Source: Robinsoniella peoriensis (GTDB lineage: Bacteria; Bacillota; Clostridia; Lachnospirales; Lachnospiraceae). From it: 64,000 nucleotides of DNA. The stretch lies in NCBI RefSeq assembly GCF_042680125.1, contig NZ_JBHTNY010000002.1. The stretch is one strand, 5' to 3'. The notes beneath the pieces are model-generated. The model did not search any database. It was not told the DNA's origin and was given only the letters and a program-made list of their open reading frames with translations. Position 1 is the first letter of the stretch; the number at the start of each line of letters is the position of its first letter. The position numbers and the translations under genes were made by a program. This document shows, piece after piece, positions 34,994 through 42,471 of this stretch.

Positions 34994-36196
34994 ATGCATT
35001 GCACAAGAAAAGTAACGGACAACATTTATTGGGTAGGCGGAAACGACAGAAGACTTGCCTTATTTGAAAATTTATTCCCAATTCCGAGAGGAGTATCTTA
35101 TAATTCCTATTTAATTATGGATGAAAAAACAACACTGATGGATACCGTGGATTTTTCCATCAGCCGTCAGTTTATTGAAAATGTTCAATATGTATTAGCC
35201 GGCAGAACTCTGGATTATTTAGTAATTAATCATATGGAACCGGACCACTGTGCAAATATTGAAGTGCTGGTAAGGTTATATCCCGAGATGAAACTGGTTG
35301 GAAATGCCAAGACGGTACAAATGATCAAACAGTTCTATGAAATGGATCTGGAAGGAAAAGTGATTGAAGTCAAAGAAAAAGATGAACTTTCACTTGGAGT
35401 ACATACCCTGCAGTTCTTTATGGCACCTATGGTGCACTGGCCGGAAGTAATGGTAGCTTATGAACAGTCAGAAAAAATATTATTCTCCGCAGACGGATTT
35501 GGAACTTTCGGAGCATTAAACGGAAACATCTTCAATGACGAGATGGATTTTGACAGGGACTGGCTGGATGATGCCAGACGCTACTATACCAATATTGTAG
35601 GAAAATACGGTGTGCAGGTACAGGCACTGCTGAAAAAAGCAGCAACTCTGGACATCGAAATGATCTGCCCGCTTCACGGTCCCGTATGGAGAAGTGATCT
35701 TGGATATTTCATAGACAAATACGACAAATGGAGCCGCTATGAGCCGGAAGATAACAACGTGGTAATTATCTATGGTTCCATGTACGGCAATACGGAAAAT
35801 GCAGCCAATGTGCTGGCAATGTCACTGGCGGACGCAGGCGTGAAAAATATTGCGGTATATGACGCTTCCGTAACCCATGTATCCCATTTAATTGCGGAGG
35901 CATTCCGCTGCAGCGTAATCGTAGTTGCAACGCCTACCTATAACGGTGGAATTTACCCATCCATGGAATCTTTCCTGCTGGATATGAAGGCGCTTGGGCT
36001 TCGTAACCGTAAAGTCGGTATTCTGGATAACGGTACCTGGGCACCTACCGCATCCAAACAGGTGAAGAAAATCTTAGAGGAAATGAAAGAGATTGAAATC
36101 CTTGGAGAAGTATCGATTAAATCTACGTTAAAGCCAGCGGGGCTTGCAAATGTAGAAGAGTTAAAAGATGCCATTATGACATCTTTGAATGCTTAA
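34994..36196 (+). CDS. fprA: Flavodiiron protein (A-type flavoprotein, O2/NO reductase)
   Basis: A 400-residue cytoplasmic enzyme that reduces oxygen to water or NO to N2O. The N-terminal metallo-beta-lactamase-like domain carries the di-iron ligands His80-x-Glu82-x-Asp84-His85 (HMEPDH). The C-terminal flavodoxin domain (from about residue 255) has the FMN loop YGSMYGNTENAA and TPTYNGG. Length and start (MHCTRKVTDNIYWVGG) match the family; an in-frame GTG pair at 34982 is less likely. It stands alone with its own promoter and a strong terminator. In an anaerobe it protects oxygen-sensitive enzymes such as the hydrogenases encoded nearby. Confidence 0.92.
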   Translation: MHCTRKVTDNIYWVGGNDRRLALFENLFPIPRGVSYNSYLIMDEKTTLMDTVDFSISRQFIENVQYVLAGRTLDYLVINHMEPDHCANIEVLVRLYPEMKLVGNAKTVQMIKQFYEMDLEGKVIEVKEKDELSLGVHTLQFFMAPMVHWPEVMVAYEQSEKILFSADGFGTFGALNGNIFNDEMDFDRDWLDDARRYYTNIVGKYGVQVQALLKKAATLDIEMICPLHGPVWRSDLGYFIDKYDKWSRYEPEDNNVVIIYGSMYGNTENAANVLAMSLADAGVKNIAVYDASVTHVSHLIAEAFRCSVIVVATPTYNGGIYPSMESFLLDMKALGLRNRKVGILDNGTWAPTASKQVKKILEEMKEIEILGEVSIKSTLKPAGLANVEELKDAIMTSLNA

Positions 36197-36214
36197 GAAT
36201 AGCAGAAGAGTTTG

Positions 36215-36266
36215 AAAAAACGTTCTTTGCACAAGTGAGTTCCATCACCTGCGAAGAACGTTTTTT
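36215..36266. terminator. Bidirectional terminator between fprA and the radical SAM gene
   Basis: A stem of about 16 bp (AAAAAACGTTCTT against AAGAACGTTTTTT, extended by GCA/TGC) with A-run and T-run at its two ends serves both convergent genes. Confidence 0.9.
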
Positions 36267-36317
36267 CATTTGTCTCTAAAAGCGGCTGCACCTGCGGGTC
36301 ATAAAGTGGGGCGTGCG

Positions 36318-37283
36318 CTATAGTTCATATTCTGCATCCAGCAGCAGATCCCTGGCAGCAAGTACTCCGTATCCCCGGTTGCCAGCCGTATCCTGAACCA
36401 GATCTCTGGGATTAGCGCCTACCTCGGCATAAAGCTGGTTAACTCCCCCTGACAGGGTCAGAGGCGTTACTTCATGAGCATTCATGGAGCGGGAGGGTTT
36501 GGTTACCAGCCTTGCCACGGCAGCAATTTTAGCAAGTTCAAGGGATGAGATCCGGCCTTTGTCAGCCAGCGGCGTTCCGGGAACCGGAGTTCTTCGCATA
36601 ACAGCCATTGCTTCCACGCCGTAGTCTCTGGCACGGAGCATTTCATCTGCAATTTCTTCATAGGTATGTTCCGGACCGATTGGTTCTACACAGTAATAGA
36701 GTTCCAAACCTGTTTTTTTAATGACATCCAATGTCTGTATGCGTCGTTCCGGTAAAATGTCCGTATCAATGCCTTCCCCCAGACGCCGAATATGGTAGAC
36801 ACCCGTGAACCCGGTTTCCTTCAGGAGCATTGCTTTATCTTCATCAAAATCACCGATGTTAGCTACAAACCGGATATGATCAGGCAATACTTTTTTTACT
36901 TCTCTGGAAATATTCAGGAATTCTTCAAAGTCATAATGTGCTGTTGTCATTAGAAACAGATCATGGGTTCCGGCAGCAATTAACTGACGGACCGTTTCTA
37001 AGATATCCTCAATATCGTCCATAGTCTTCAGAAATGTGCCATCCATCACATAATTGCTCTCTGCCATAGAACAAAACTTACAGTTCATAGGACAGGGCTG
37101 GGCATTCAATCCAATCTGAGAAAAAATGTATGACTTATTATCATATTCATTACGGGTCATTTCATTTGCTAGTGCTAATAAATCGTAGAATTCCCTGCTT
37201 CCGTTTTTCGTCTGCAGCAGGGCAACGGCATTCTCTTTTGTCAGCTCGGCAACCGATGCTTTTTTTAATAATTCTGTAATCAT
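36318..37283 (-). CDS. Radical SAM enzyme, biotin-synthase-like
   Basis: A 321-residue protein with the radical SAM cluster motif Cys64-x3-Cys68-x2-Cys71 (CPMNCKFC). A complete TIM-barrel-like sequence and a C-terminal BATS-like end (ANPRDLVQDTAGNRGYG) follow. The superfamily includes BioB, HydE and PylB. HydE matures [FeFe]-hydrogenase, which would suit the hydrogenase genes nearby, but I see no HydE-specific signature and no HydF/HydG in the window. AGGAGGAATTCTT precedes the start. Its substrate is unassigned. It is divergent from the cobalamin riboswitch transcript, so that element does not control it directly. Confidence 0.8.
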   Translation of the reverse strand: MITELLKKASVAELTKENAVALLQTKNGSREFYDLLALANEMTRNEYDNKSYIFSQIGLNAQPCPMNCKFCSMAESNYVMDGTFLKTMDDIEDILETVRQLIAAGTHDLFLMTTAHYDFEEFLNISREVKKVLPDHIRFVANIGDFDEDKAMLLKETGFTGVYHIRRLGEGIDTDILPERRIQTLDVIKKTGLELYYCVEPIGPEHTYEEIADEMLRARDYGVEAMAVMRRTPVPGTPLADKGRISSLELAKIAAVARLVTKPSRSMNAHEVTPLTLSGGVNQLYAEVGANPRDLVQDTAGNRGYGVLAARDLLLDAEYEL

Positions 37284-37512
37284 AAGAATTCCTCCTGATC
37301 CGGTATTGCCGGAAATGTAAATTTAATAGGAACTATCCGAGGAAAATCCCCTGGGAAATGGAGCGTGCAAGATGGCTTGATTTTTAAACACGTTCTGGAC
37401 ATATTATAAAATAATTTGTGTTATACAGCTGGAATTAATTTTCGTTTTTTGTAAAAAATAATAGATAATATAAAAAAATTCCAAAAAATATTGAAAAATA
37501 TAAAAATGGTAA

Positions 37513-37541
37513 TTGACAAATCCAGCATACATGCTTATAAT
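37513..37541 (+). promoter_or_regulatory. Perfect consensus promoter of the riboswitch transcript
   Basis: TTGACA at 37513-37518, exactly 17 bp, then TATAAT at 37536-37541. Initiation is expected near 37548. Between 37284 and 37512 I see only AT-rich sequence and a degenerate fragment of the REP-like family near 37365-37395. Confidence 0.85.
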
Positions 37542-37565
37542 GTAGTTGTGTAATTTAATATTGCT

Positions 37566-37750
37566 ATATTAAGTGCTAAGGTTAATATCAGGACGAAGGG
37601 TATTAATTTTAGAAGAGGGAATTAGGTGAGAATCCTAAGCGATCCGGTCACTGTATTCAGGGAGTGAACCTTCATAATCCATTGCATAACCCATTGTGTG
37701 AGAAGGAGAAGGCAAACTATGATCTGTAAGTCAGGAAACCTGCTTAATGT
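37566..37750 (+). promoter_or_regulatory. Cobalamin riboswitch aptamer
   Basis: The conserved landmarks occur in order: GAGGGAA-x3-GGTGAGAATCC (37615-37635), GGTCACTGTA (37646-37655), CATTGTGTGAGAAGG (about 37692-37706) and the B12 box GTCAGGAAACCTGC (37730-37743). TATTAAG at 37567-37573 can pair with CTTAATG at 37743-37749 as the closing stem. Effector is adenosyl- or other cobalamin by family knowledge. Confidence 0.9.
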
Positions 37751-38050
37751 ATGAGATGCGCTTCCGTGAAGAGCGAAACATCCAGCCAGTTTAGTGTATG
37801 TACATATTCTATAAGTGCAGTACATTAATCTGTATCAGGTGTCGGCTTAGGGTGAGCAGGCATATTTTATTGTAGAAACTGATGAGAGCCTGGTTTATCA
37901 ATTTTGGAAAAGATTGATAAACACGCAGATTGCGATGAATCTCAAAGCATATATAAATTCACAAAATACCTCCTTCATGACCGTTGTATTCATAACATCT
38001 CTTAGATGACCTCCGCAAAGATTCTGGGAGAAAAAGTGTCATGACCAAAT

Positions 38051-38084
38051 GATGTATGCAGGTTCCCGCAAACTTGTATATATC
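38051..38084 (+). other. 14-bp hairpin with CCCGCA loop
   Basis: 38051-38064 pairs with 38071-38084 (three wobbles) and presents CCCGCA at 38065-38070. The same TTCCCGCAAA stretch forms the loop of the terminator 30 nt further on. Confidence 0.7.
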
Positions 38085-38086
38085 GG

Positions 38087-38128
38087 AAGAACAGCTGATT
38101 TCCCGCAAAAATCAGCTGTTCTTTTTTT
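38087..38128 (+). terminator. Intrinsic terminator of the riboswitch transcript
   Basis: AAGAACAGCTGATTT pairs with AAATCAGCTGTTCTT around a CCCGCAA loop, followed by seven T. Confidence 0.92.
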
Positions 38129-38231
38129 GTGTATTTAAAACAAGCCATTTAATATTGAAATTCATTTTCTCCGTCTGCACACCCTGTTTTGTGCGAAATT
38201 AAAGTTAATTTCTTAACTTTTGGAATGGGTA

Positions 38232-38260
38232 TTGTGCAATTTATTGATATAAGGTATAAT
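38232..38260 (+). promoter_or_regulatory. Possible promoter of the hydrogenase operon
   Basis: TTGTGC at 38232-38237, a 17-bp spacer and a perfect TATAAT at 38255-38260. The -35 is weak. Confidence 0.5.
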
Positions 38261-38321
38261 ATCATCAATATATATAGACAAGATATATAAGGATATTTTA
38301 GAAGAAGAAGGAGGATTGCGG

Positions 38322-38801
38322 ATGCTTGATCAGTCATTTTACCAAAAAACAGACGAAATCATCGCACATTATGGCAAAAAGGCCAGTTCGTTAATTCCGA
38401 TTATGCAGGATATTCAGGGGGAATACCGATATCTGCCGGGCGAACTGCTTACGTATGTGGCAAAAGAAATAGGAGTTAAAGAGGCAAAGGCTTATAGTGT
38501 TGCTACCTTTTACGAAAATTTTTCTTTTGAACCAAAAGGGAAGTATGTCATTAAAGTTTGTGATGGAACAGCATGTCATGTGCGAAAATCAGCACCCATA
38601 TTAGAAGCACTTTTTAAAGAGTTAGGGCTTAGTCAGAAAAAGCATACAACTGATGATATGCTTTTTACGGTAGAGACGGTATCCTGCCTTGGGGCATGCG
38701 GACTGGCGCCTACGCTGACTGTTAATAATGAAGTACATCCCACAATGTCACCGGAGAAAGCATTGGAATTAGTTGCGGAATTGAGAGGTGCAGGCGTATG
38801 A
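38322..38801 (+). CDS. hydC: NuoE-like [2Fe-2S] subunit of bifurcating hydrogenase (HydC)
   Basis: A 159-residue thioredoxin-like ferredoxin with four [2Fe-2S] cysteines in the NuoE pattern: CDGTACHVR (C-x4-C) and CLGACGLAP (C-x3-C). The N-terminal helical part is the usual NuoE domain. ATG 38322 is chosen because AAGGAGG lies 7 bases upstream; an in-frame TTG at 38316 is too close to it. It overlaps hydB by 4 bp. It relays electrons to the flavin subunit in the HydABC complex that couples H2 to NAD(H) and ferredoxin. Confidence 0.9.
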   Translation: MLDQSFYQKTDEIIAHYGKKASSLIPIMQDIQGEYRYLPGELLTYVAKEIGVKEAKAYSVATFYENFSFEPKGKYVIKVCDGTACHVRKSAPILEALFKELGLSQKKHTTDDMLFTVETVSCLGACGLAPTLTVNNEVHPTMSPEKALELVAELRGAGV

Positions 38802-40669
38802 TCATTGATAGCAAAAAAACATTAGAAAAACATAGAAAAGATTCCAAAGAAGTGATTAAATCTTTTTCCTGCAGAATTCTGGTCTGTTCCGGCACCGGCT
38901 GTATCGCAACCGGTTCTGAAAAAATATATGAACGCATGAAAGAGCTTTGCGGCGATTTGGAAGGCGTTGTGGTAGAGATGCAAAGAGAAATTCCCCACAT
39001 CGGTGTAGTAAAGAGCGGATGTCAGGGAATTTGTGAATTGGGTCCTTTAATGAAGATCGAACCTTATAATTTTCAGTATGTTAAGGTGCAGTTAGAGGAT
39101 TGTAAGGAAATATTTGACCGTACCATTATGAAAGGGGAACCGGTTGAACGACTGTTTTATCATAAAAAGGACAAAGTATTTGCCCATCCAAAGGATATCC
39201 CGTTTATTTCAAAGCAGACTCGGATCGTACTTGAAAACTGTGGAAATATAGATGCAGAATCCATTGATGAATACATAGCATCCGGCGGTTTTAATGCCCT
39301 TGCAAAAGCAATTTTTGATATGAAACCGGAAGAAGTCGTGGAAGAGGTTGATAAATCCGGGCTCAGAGGACGTGGGGGCGGCGGCTTCCCGGCAGGCAGA
39401 AAGTGGAAACAGGTAGCGCGGCAAAAGGAAAAAATCCGCTATATTGTATGTAATGGCGATGAAGGCGATCCTGGTGCTTTTATGGACGGAAGCGTTATGG
39501 AAGGGGATCCGTTTAAATTAATAGAAGGTATGATTATTGCAGCCTATGCGGTAGAATCCCACGAAGGCTATATTTATGTAAGGGCAGAATATCCATTATC
39601 GGTAGCAAGGCTGCGCATGGCGATTCAGCAGGCAGAAGAATACCACCTTTTGGGTGATAACATTATGGGAAGTGATTTCAGTTTCCATCTTCACATTAAC
39701 CGCGGTGCAGGTGCTTTTGTATGCGGTGAGGGCAGTGCGCTGACGGCTTCCATTGAAGGAAATCGCGGAATGCCCCGTGTAAAACCGCCGAGAACGGTAG
39801 AAAAGGGACTATGGGAAAAACCAACCGTTTTAAATAACGTAGAAACTTTTGCCAACGTGCCTAAGATAATTTTAAAAGGCGGCGAGTGGCTTCGTACCAT
39901 TGGATCAGAAGGAAGTCCGGGTACCAAGACATTTTCAATAACCGGAGCAATTGAAAATACAGGATTAATCGAAGTTCCAATGGGAACTACCCTGCGTGAA
40001 ATTATTTATGATATCGGCGGCGGCGTTAAGAATGGCGGTGAATTTAAGGCTGTTCAGATCGGAGGCCCCTCAGGAGGATGTCTTACAGAAGAACATCTGG
40101 ATGTGGGACTGGATTTTGATTCCGTTAAGAAGTTTGGAGCAATTGTAGGCTCCGGCGGACTGGTTGTTATGGACGAACATACCTGTATGGTAGAAGTAGC
40201 CCGTTTCTTCATGAGTTTTACACAAAGAGAATCCTGCGGTAAATGTGTACCCTGCCGTGAGGGAACAAAACGGATGCTGGAAATTCTGGAAAGAATCGTT
40301 GCAGGAAATGGAAAACTGGAAGATCTGGATCAGCTGGTAGAACTGGCTGAGATGGTAAAGAGTATGGCTCTTTGCGGACTTGGCAAGAGTGCCCCGCTGC
40401 CTGTTTTAAGTACCCTGAAAACTTTCCGTGATGAATATGTAGAGCATATTGTTGATAAGAAGTGTGCATCTAAGACCTGTGAGGCACTGCGCTCCTATCA
40501 CATTAATCCGGAATTCTGTAAAGGATGCAGTAAGTGTGCGAAGTTCTGCCCTGTAGCAGCAATTACTGGAAAGTTAAAAGAAGCATATACGATCAACAAT
40601 GACCTTTGTATTAAGTGCGGTGCCTGCAAGGACAACTGCGCATTTGATGCAATCTACATCGAAGCATAG
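38798..40669 (+). CDS. hydB: NuoF-like NADH/FMN subunit of bifurcating hydrogenase (HydB)
   Basis: A 623-residue protein. An N-terminal thioredoxin-like [2Fe-2S] domain (CSGTGC, then CQGICELGP) precedes the NuoF core. The core has the NADH/FMN motifs RGRGGGGFPAG and CNGDEGDPGAFMD near residues 185-235, an SLBB domain, and the 4Fe-4S motif ESCGKCVPCREG. A C-terminal two-cluster ferredoxin domain has CKGCSKCAKFCPVA and CIKCGACKDNC. This domain set is that of HydB in trimeric electron-bifurcating hydrogenases, where the FMN splits electrons between NADH and ferredoxin. ATGA overlap with hydC shows tight coupling. Confidence 0.93.
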   Translation: MIIDSKKTLEKHRKDSKEVIKSFSCRILVCSGTGCIATGSEKIYERMKELCGDLEGVVVEMQREIPHIGVVKSGCQGICELGPLMKIEPYNFQYVKVQLEDCKEIFDRTIMKGEPVERLFYHKKDKVFAHPKDIPFISKQTRIVLENCGNIDAESIDEYIASGGFNALAKAIFDMKPEEVVEEVDKSGLRGRGGGGFPAGRKWKQVARQKEKIRYIVCNGDEGDPGAFMDGSVMEGDPFKLIEGMIIAAYAVESHEGYIYVRAEYPLSVARLRMAIQQAEEYHLLGDNIMGSDFSFHLHINRGAGAFVCGEGSALTASIEGNRGMPRVKPPRTVEKGLWEKPTVLNNVETFANVPKIILKGGEWLRTIGSEGSPGTKTFSITGAIENTGLIEVPMGTTLREIIYDIGGGVKNGGEFKAVQIGGPSGGCLTEEHLDVGLDFDSVKKFGAIVGSGGLVVMDEHTCMVEVARFFMSFTQRESCGKCVPCREGTKRMLEILERIVAGNGKLEDLDQLVELAEMVKSMALCGLGKSAPLPVLSTLKTFRDEYVEHIVDKKCASKTCEALRSYHINPEFCKGCSKCAKFCPVAAITGKLKEAYTINNDLCIKCGACKDNCAFDAIYIEA

Positions 40670-40681
40670 GAGGGATTATAT

Positions 40682-42370
40682 ATGGGATTTATGACAATAG
40701 ACGGTAGAAAAGTAGAATTTACCGACGAGCGGAATGTCCTTTCTGTGATTAGGAAGGCCGGTATTTCATTACCTACTTTGTGCTATCATTCAGAAGTTTC
40801 TACTTTTGGCGCCTGTCGCTTGTGTACCGTAGAAGACGACAGAGGAAGAACCTTTGCTTCCTGTTCAGAAGAACCAAGAGACGGGATGGTGATCTTCACC
40901 AATACCGGAAGAATAAAAAAACATCGGAAATTAATTGTGGAACTGCTTTTGGCAGCCCACTGCAGAGATTGTACGACCTGCGTAAAAAGCGGGGAGTGCG
41001 TGCTTCAGGAATTAGCTCACAGAATGGGTGTTACCAATGTCCGTTTCCAGAATACCCGTGAGATCAGACCGGTGGATAACAGTTCACCATCCATCGTTCG
41101 TGATCCCAATAAATGTATTCTCTGCGGAGACTGTGTACGTGCCTGTGAAGAAATCCAGGGGATTGGTGCATTGGGATTTGCATTTAGGGGAACGGATGCC
41201 ATGGTTATGCCGGCATTTAATAAAACCATCGCAGAAACCGATTGTGTAAACTGCGGACAGTGCCGTATTTACTGTCCTACAGGAGCAATCAGTATCCGTA
41301 CCAATGTAGATGAAGTCTGGGATGCTATTGCAGATAAAGATGTGCGTGTGGTTGCGCAGATTGCCCCGGCTGTCCGGGTTGCGGTAGGAGATGCATTTAA
41401 CCTGACAAAAGGCAGGAGCGTAATGGGAAAGATTGTAAATGTGCTGCACCGCATGGGATTTGATGAAGTATATGATACTGCATTCAGTGCAGATCTTACC
41501 GTTATGGAAGAATCAGAAGAATTTCTGGAACGTATCGAAGAAGGTGAGAATCTTCCGCTACTGACATCCTGCTGCCCGGCATGGGTGAAATTTGTCCATG
41601 ACCAGTATCCGGAATATGTGAAAAATATTTCCAGCTGCAGATCTCCACAGGGAATGTTCTCCGCAGTTGTAAAAGAATTTTACCGTCATCCCAAAAATGC
41701 AAATGGGAAAAAGACGATTATGGTGTCCATTATGCCATGTACGGCAAAAAAAATGGAAGCCAACAGACCAAATAGTTATACAAAAGGGAAAAAAGATACC
41801 GATTTAGTTATCACTACAACAGAGTTAATACGAATGATTCGAAATTCCGGTATTGAATTTGAAACCCTGGATCCGGAGGCATGTGATATGCCATTTGGAT
41901 TTGGATCCGGCGGCGGAATGATCTTTGGTGTTACCGGCGGTGTGACAGAAGCTGTTTTAAGGCGTCTGACAGATGAGCATGACAAAGCAACCCTGGACGC
42001 AATTGCAGAGTGCGGGGTACGTGGAGAAGATGGTATCAAAGAAGTTACGGTACCTTACAATGGCACCGACTTGAAGATCTGTATTGTAAGCGGTCTTGCC
42101 AATGCAAGAGACGTCATGGAACGGGTGAAAAAGGGCGAAGCAGATTACCATTTCATCGAGGTAATGGCATGCAGAAGAGGGTGTATCATGGGTGGCGGAC
42201 AGCCAACCAGAGCAGGAGACCGGACCAAAAATGCCAGAGAAAGAGGATTGTACAATGCAGATAATATAACGATTATCAAGAAATCGGATGAGAATCCGCT
42301 GATTGCACCTCTGTATGATGGATTGCTGAAAGGAAAGGTACATCAGTTACTGCATAATCAGGAAACGTAA
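40682..42370 (+). CDS. hydA: [FeFe]-hydrogenase catalytic subunit (HydA, first copy)
   Basis: A 562-residue enzyme. It has an N-terminal [2Fe-2S] domain (CYHSEVSTFGACRLC), a His-ligated 4Fe-4S segment (HCRDCTTCVKSGEC), and a 2x[4Fe-4S] domain (CILCGDCVRAC, CVNCGQCRIYCP). The H-cluster domain carries the three motifs TSCCPAW, MPCTAKK and MACRRGCIMGGGQP. All cysteines that hold the H-cluster are present. The third motif has Arg-Arg where many homologues have Pro-Gly. It forms HydABC with the two preceding genes and follows hydB by 12 bp with an AGGAGGG site. The H-cluster needs the maturases HydEFG, not identified in this window. Confidence 0.94.
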   Translation: MGFMTIDGRKVEFTDERNVLSVIRKAGISLPTLCYHSEVSTFGACRLCTVEDDRGRTFASCSEEPRDGMVIFTNTGRIKKHRKLIVELLLAAHCRDCTTCVKSGECVLQELAHRMGVTNVRFQNTREIRPVDNSSPSIVRDPNKCILCGDCVRACEEIQGIGALGFAFRGTDAMVMPAFNKTIAETDCVNCGQCRIYCPTGAISIRTNVDEVWDAIADKDVRVVAQIAPAVRVAVGDAFNLTKGRSVMGKIVNVLHRMGFDEVYDTAFSADLTVMEESEEFLERIEEGENLPLLTSCCPAWVKFVHDQYPEYVKNISSCRSPQGMFSAVVKEFYRHPKNANGKKTIMVSIMPCTAKKMEANRPNSYTKGKKDTDLVITTTELIRMIRNSGIEFETLDPEACDMPFGFGSGGGMIFGVTGGVTEAVLRRLTDEHDKATLDAIAECGVRGEDGIKEVTVPYNGTDLKICIVSGLANARDVMERVKKGEADYHFIEVMACRRGCIMGGGQPTRAGDRTKNARERGLYNADNITIIKKSDENPLIAPLYDGLLKGKVHQLLHNQET

Positions 42371-42391
42371 TTAAGTAAATATATACATTTT

Positions 42392-42416
42392 GGGACTGCC
42401 CGAAAGGGTTAGTCCC
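42392..42416 (+). other. GAAA-tetraloop hairpin between hydA and the next gene
   Basis: GGGACT and AGTCCC close a stem containing CCC-GAAA-GGG. Only TCCTTGTGTT follows, so it is at best a partial terminator and could tune expression of the downstream genes. Confidence 0.5.
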
Positions 42417-42471
42417 TCCTTGTGTTATTTAAATAACAAAAGAAAATTTAAGAAACGGAGATGAAAGAAAT

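Larger units (their letters stand above)
37548..38128 (+). ncRNA. Cobalamin-riboswitch-headed non-coding transcript, about 580 nt
   Basis: A perfect promoter, a cobalamin aptamer (37566-37750), about 335 nt with no ORF longer than 24 codons, and an intrinsic terminator define a self-contained transcription unit. The tail contains a 13-bp hairpin with a GGAA loop (37893-37922). It also has an anti-Shine-Dalgarno sequence ACCTCCTT (37968-37975) and a 14-bp hairpin (38051-38084) whose CCCGCA loop is repeated in the terminator loop. No downstream gene is in the right place for standard riboswitch control; hydC begins about 194 nt past the terminator. It may be a regulatory RNA, a decayed leader, or a long-range attenuator of the hydrogenase operon. 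Confidence 0.65.

Noticed and set aside
36318..37283. HydE maturase
   Set aside because: Attractive by position, but no HydE-specific signature is evident and HydF/HydG are not here; left as an unassigned radical SAM enzyme.
36318..37560. Cobalamin riboswitch as the controller of the radical SAM gene
   Set aside because: The aptamer reads on the plus strand and the gene is on the minus strand going away from it; the RNA cannot be its leader.
37748..38005. Tiny ORFs of 11-24 codons in the riboswitch tail
   Set aside because: None has a ribosome binding site at a suitable distance and none resembles a known leader peptide.
38051..38121. Classical ANTAR dual hairpin
   Set aside because: ANTAR loops need A at position 1 and G at position 4; these loops have C at position 1. 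Kept only as an analogous dual hairpin.
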